Assembly (NCBI GenBank): GCA_029263635.1
Contig: JAJUFY010000103.1
Span: forward strand, 1-7,465
DNA from: Ectothiorhodospiraceae bacterium
GTDB taxonomy: Bacteria > Pseudomonadota > Gammaproteobacteria > Nitrococcales > AK92
Direction: 5' to 3'
DNA length: 7,465 bases
The notes under the pieces are model-generated. The model was not told the origin of the DNA. It searched no databases and saw only the letters and a list, made by a program, of their open reading frames with translations. Positions 7,307-7,465 of the stretch are shown piece after piece; position 1 is the first letter of the stretch; each line of letters begins with the position of its first letter. Both the position numbers and the translations under genes were made by a program.

Positions 7307-7465
7307 ATGTTCCGATCCAGCACCAGCGTCCGGACCCAGAACGGCGGCCGCTATCTCAAGCGCCTGTGCAAGCACTGGAGCCATAAGTTCGACGTGACCT
7401 ATACCGACGAGGAAGGCCGAGTTCCATTCGGCGATGATCGGTTCTGCACCTTCAAGGCGTCTCCC
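7307..7465 (+). CDS. DUF2218 domain protein, N-terminal part (3' end outside window)
   Basis: The first 53 codons of a protein that runs off the right edge. The sequence opens MFRSSTSVRTQNGGRYLKRL and continues with LCKHWSHKFDV (20-30), the acidic segment TYTDEEGRVPFGDDR and FCTFKA, which is the arrangement I know from DUF2218 proteins (about 90-100 residues in full). Their function is not established. The start is fixed by an in-frame TAG at 7295-7297 with no other start codon before ATG 7307; AGGGTGAA just upstream can serve as the ribosome-binding site. It is divergent from gcdH and separated by the long gap, so no functional link with glutarate use is implied. The family call rests on recalled similarity of the N-terminal half only. 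Confidence 0.8.
   Translation, partial: MFRSSTSVRTQNGGRYLKRLCKHWSHKFDVTYTDEEGRVPFGDDRFCTFKASP

Overview
The window is GC-rich, tightly packed proteobacterial DNA. The gene content and the close resemblance of its proteins to pseudomonad families (GcdH and GcdG, an MgtC/DUF4010 membrane protein, a DUF2218 protein) suggest a Pseudomonas or Stutzerimonas relative. That assignment is inference from protein families and base composition; there is no rRNA or other marker in the window.

Left part, plus strand (1-2700): the 3' two thirds of a major facilitator transporter, cut by the window edge; then a small zinc-ribbon protein of the YjdM (PhnA) family; then a 417-residue MgtC/SapB-DUF4010 membrane protein. 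Each of the last two genes has its own leader containing a perfect inverted repeat (917-945 and 1336-1366). They look like separate transcription units rather than an operon.

Centre, minus strand (2765-6629): a three-gene operon read right to left, gcdH (glutaryl-CoA dehydrogenase), gcdG (family III CoA-transferase), then an aldehyde dehydrogenase. Spacings are 26 and 2 bases. GcdG would activate glutarate to glutaryl-CoA, and GcdH would oxidise and decarboxylate it to crotonyl-CoA. The aldehyde dehydrogenase is plausibly the step that makes a dicarboxylate from its semialdehyde, but its sequence resembles 2-oxoglutarate-semialdehyde dehydrogenases rather than the usual GabD/DavD type. Together they could form a terminal module for lysine/5-aminovalerate or a related C5 compound. 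The operon converges on the MgtC-family gene across 64 bases that contain overlapping inverted repeats.

Right part (6630-7306): 677 bases with no convincing gene and visibly lower GC. It holds a perfect 27-base palindrome 41 bases upstream of gcdH, a run of four small perfect hairpins (6950-7074), and one doubtful 36-codon hydrophobic ORF. The LysR regulator gene (gcdR) often found beside gcdH is absent here. At the right edge a DUF2218 protein begins on the plus strand and runs off the window.

I found no CRISPR array, tRNA, rRNA, phage gene or intact insertion sequence, and no obviously new multi-gene system. The most useful leads are the third gene of the glutarate operon, the gcdH-proximal palindrome and the low-GC gap.
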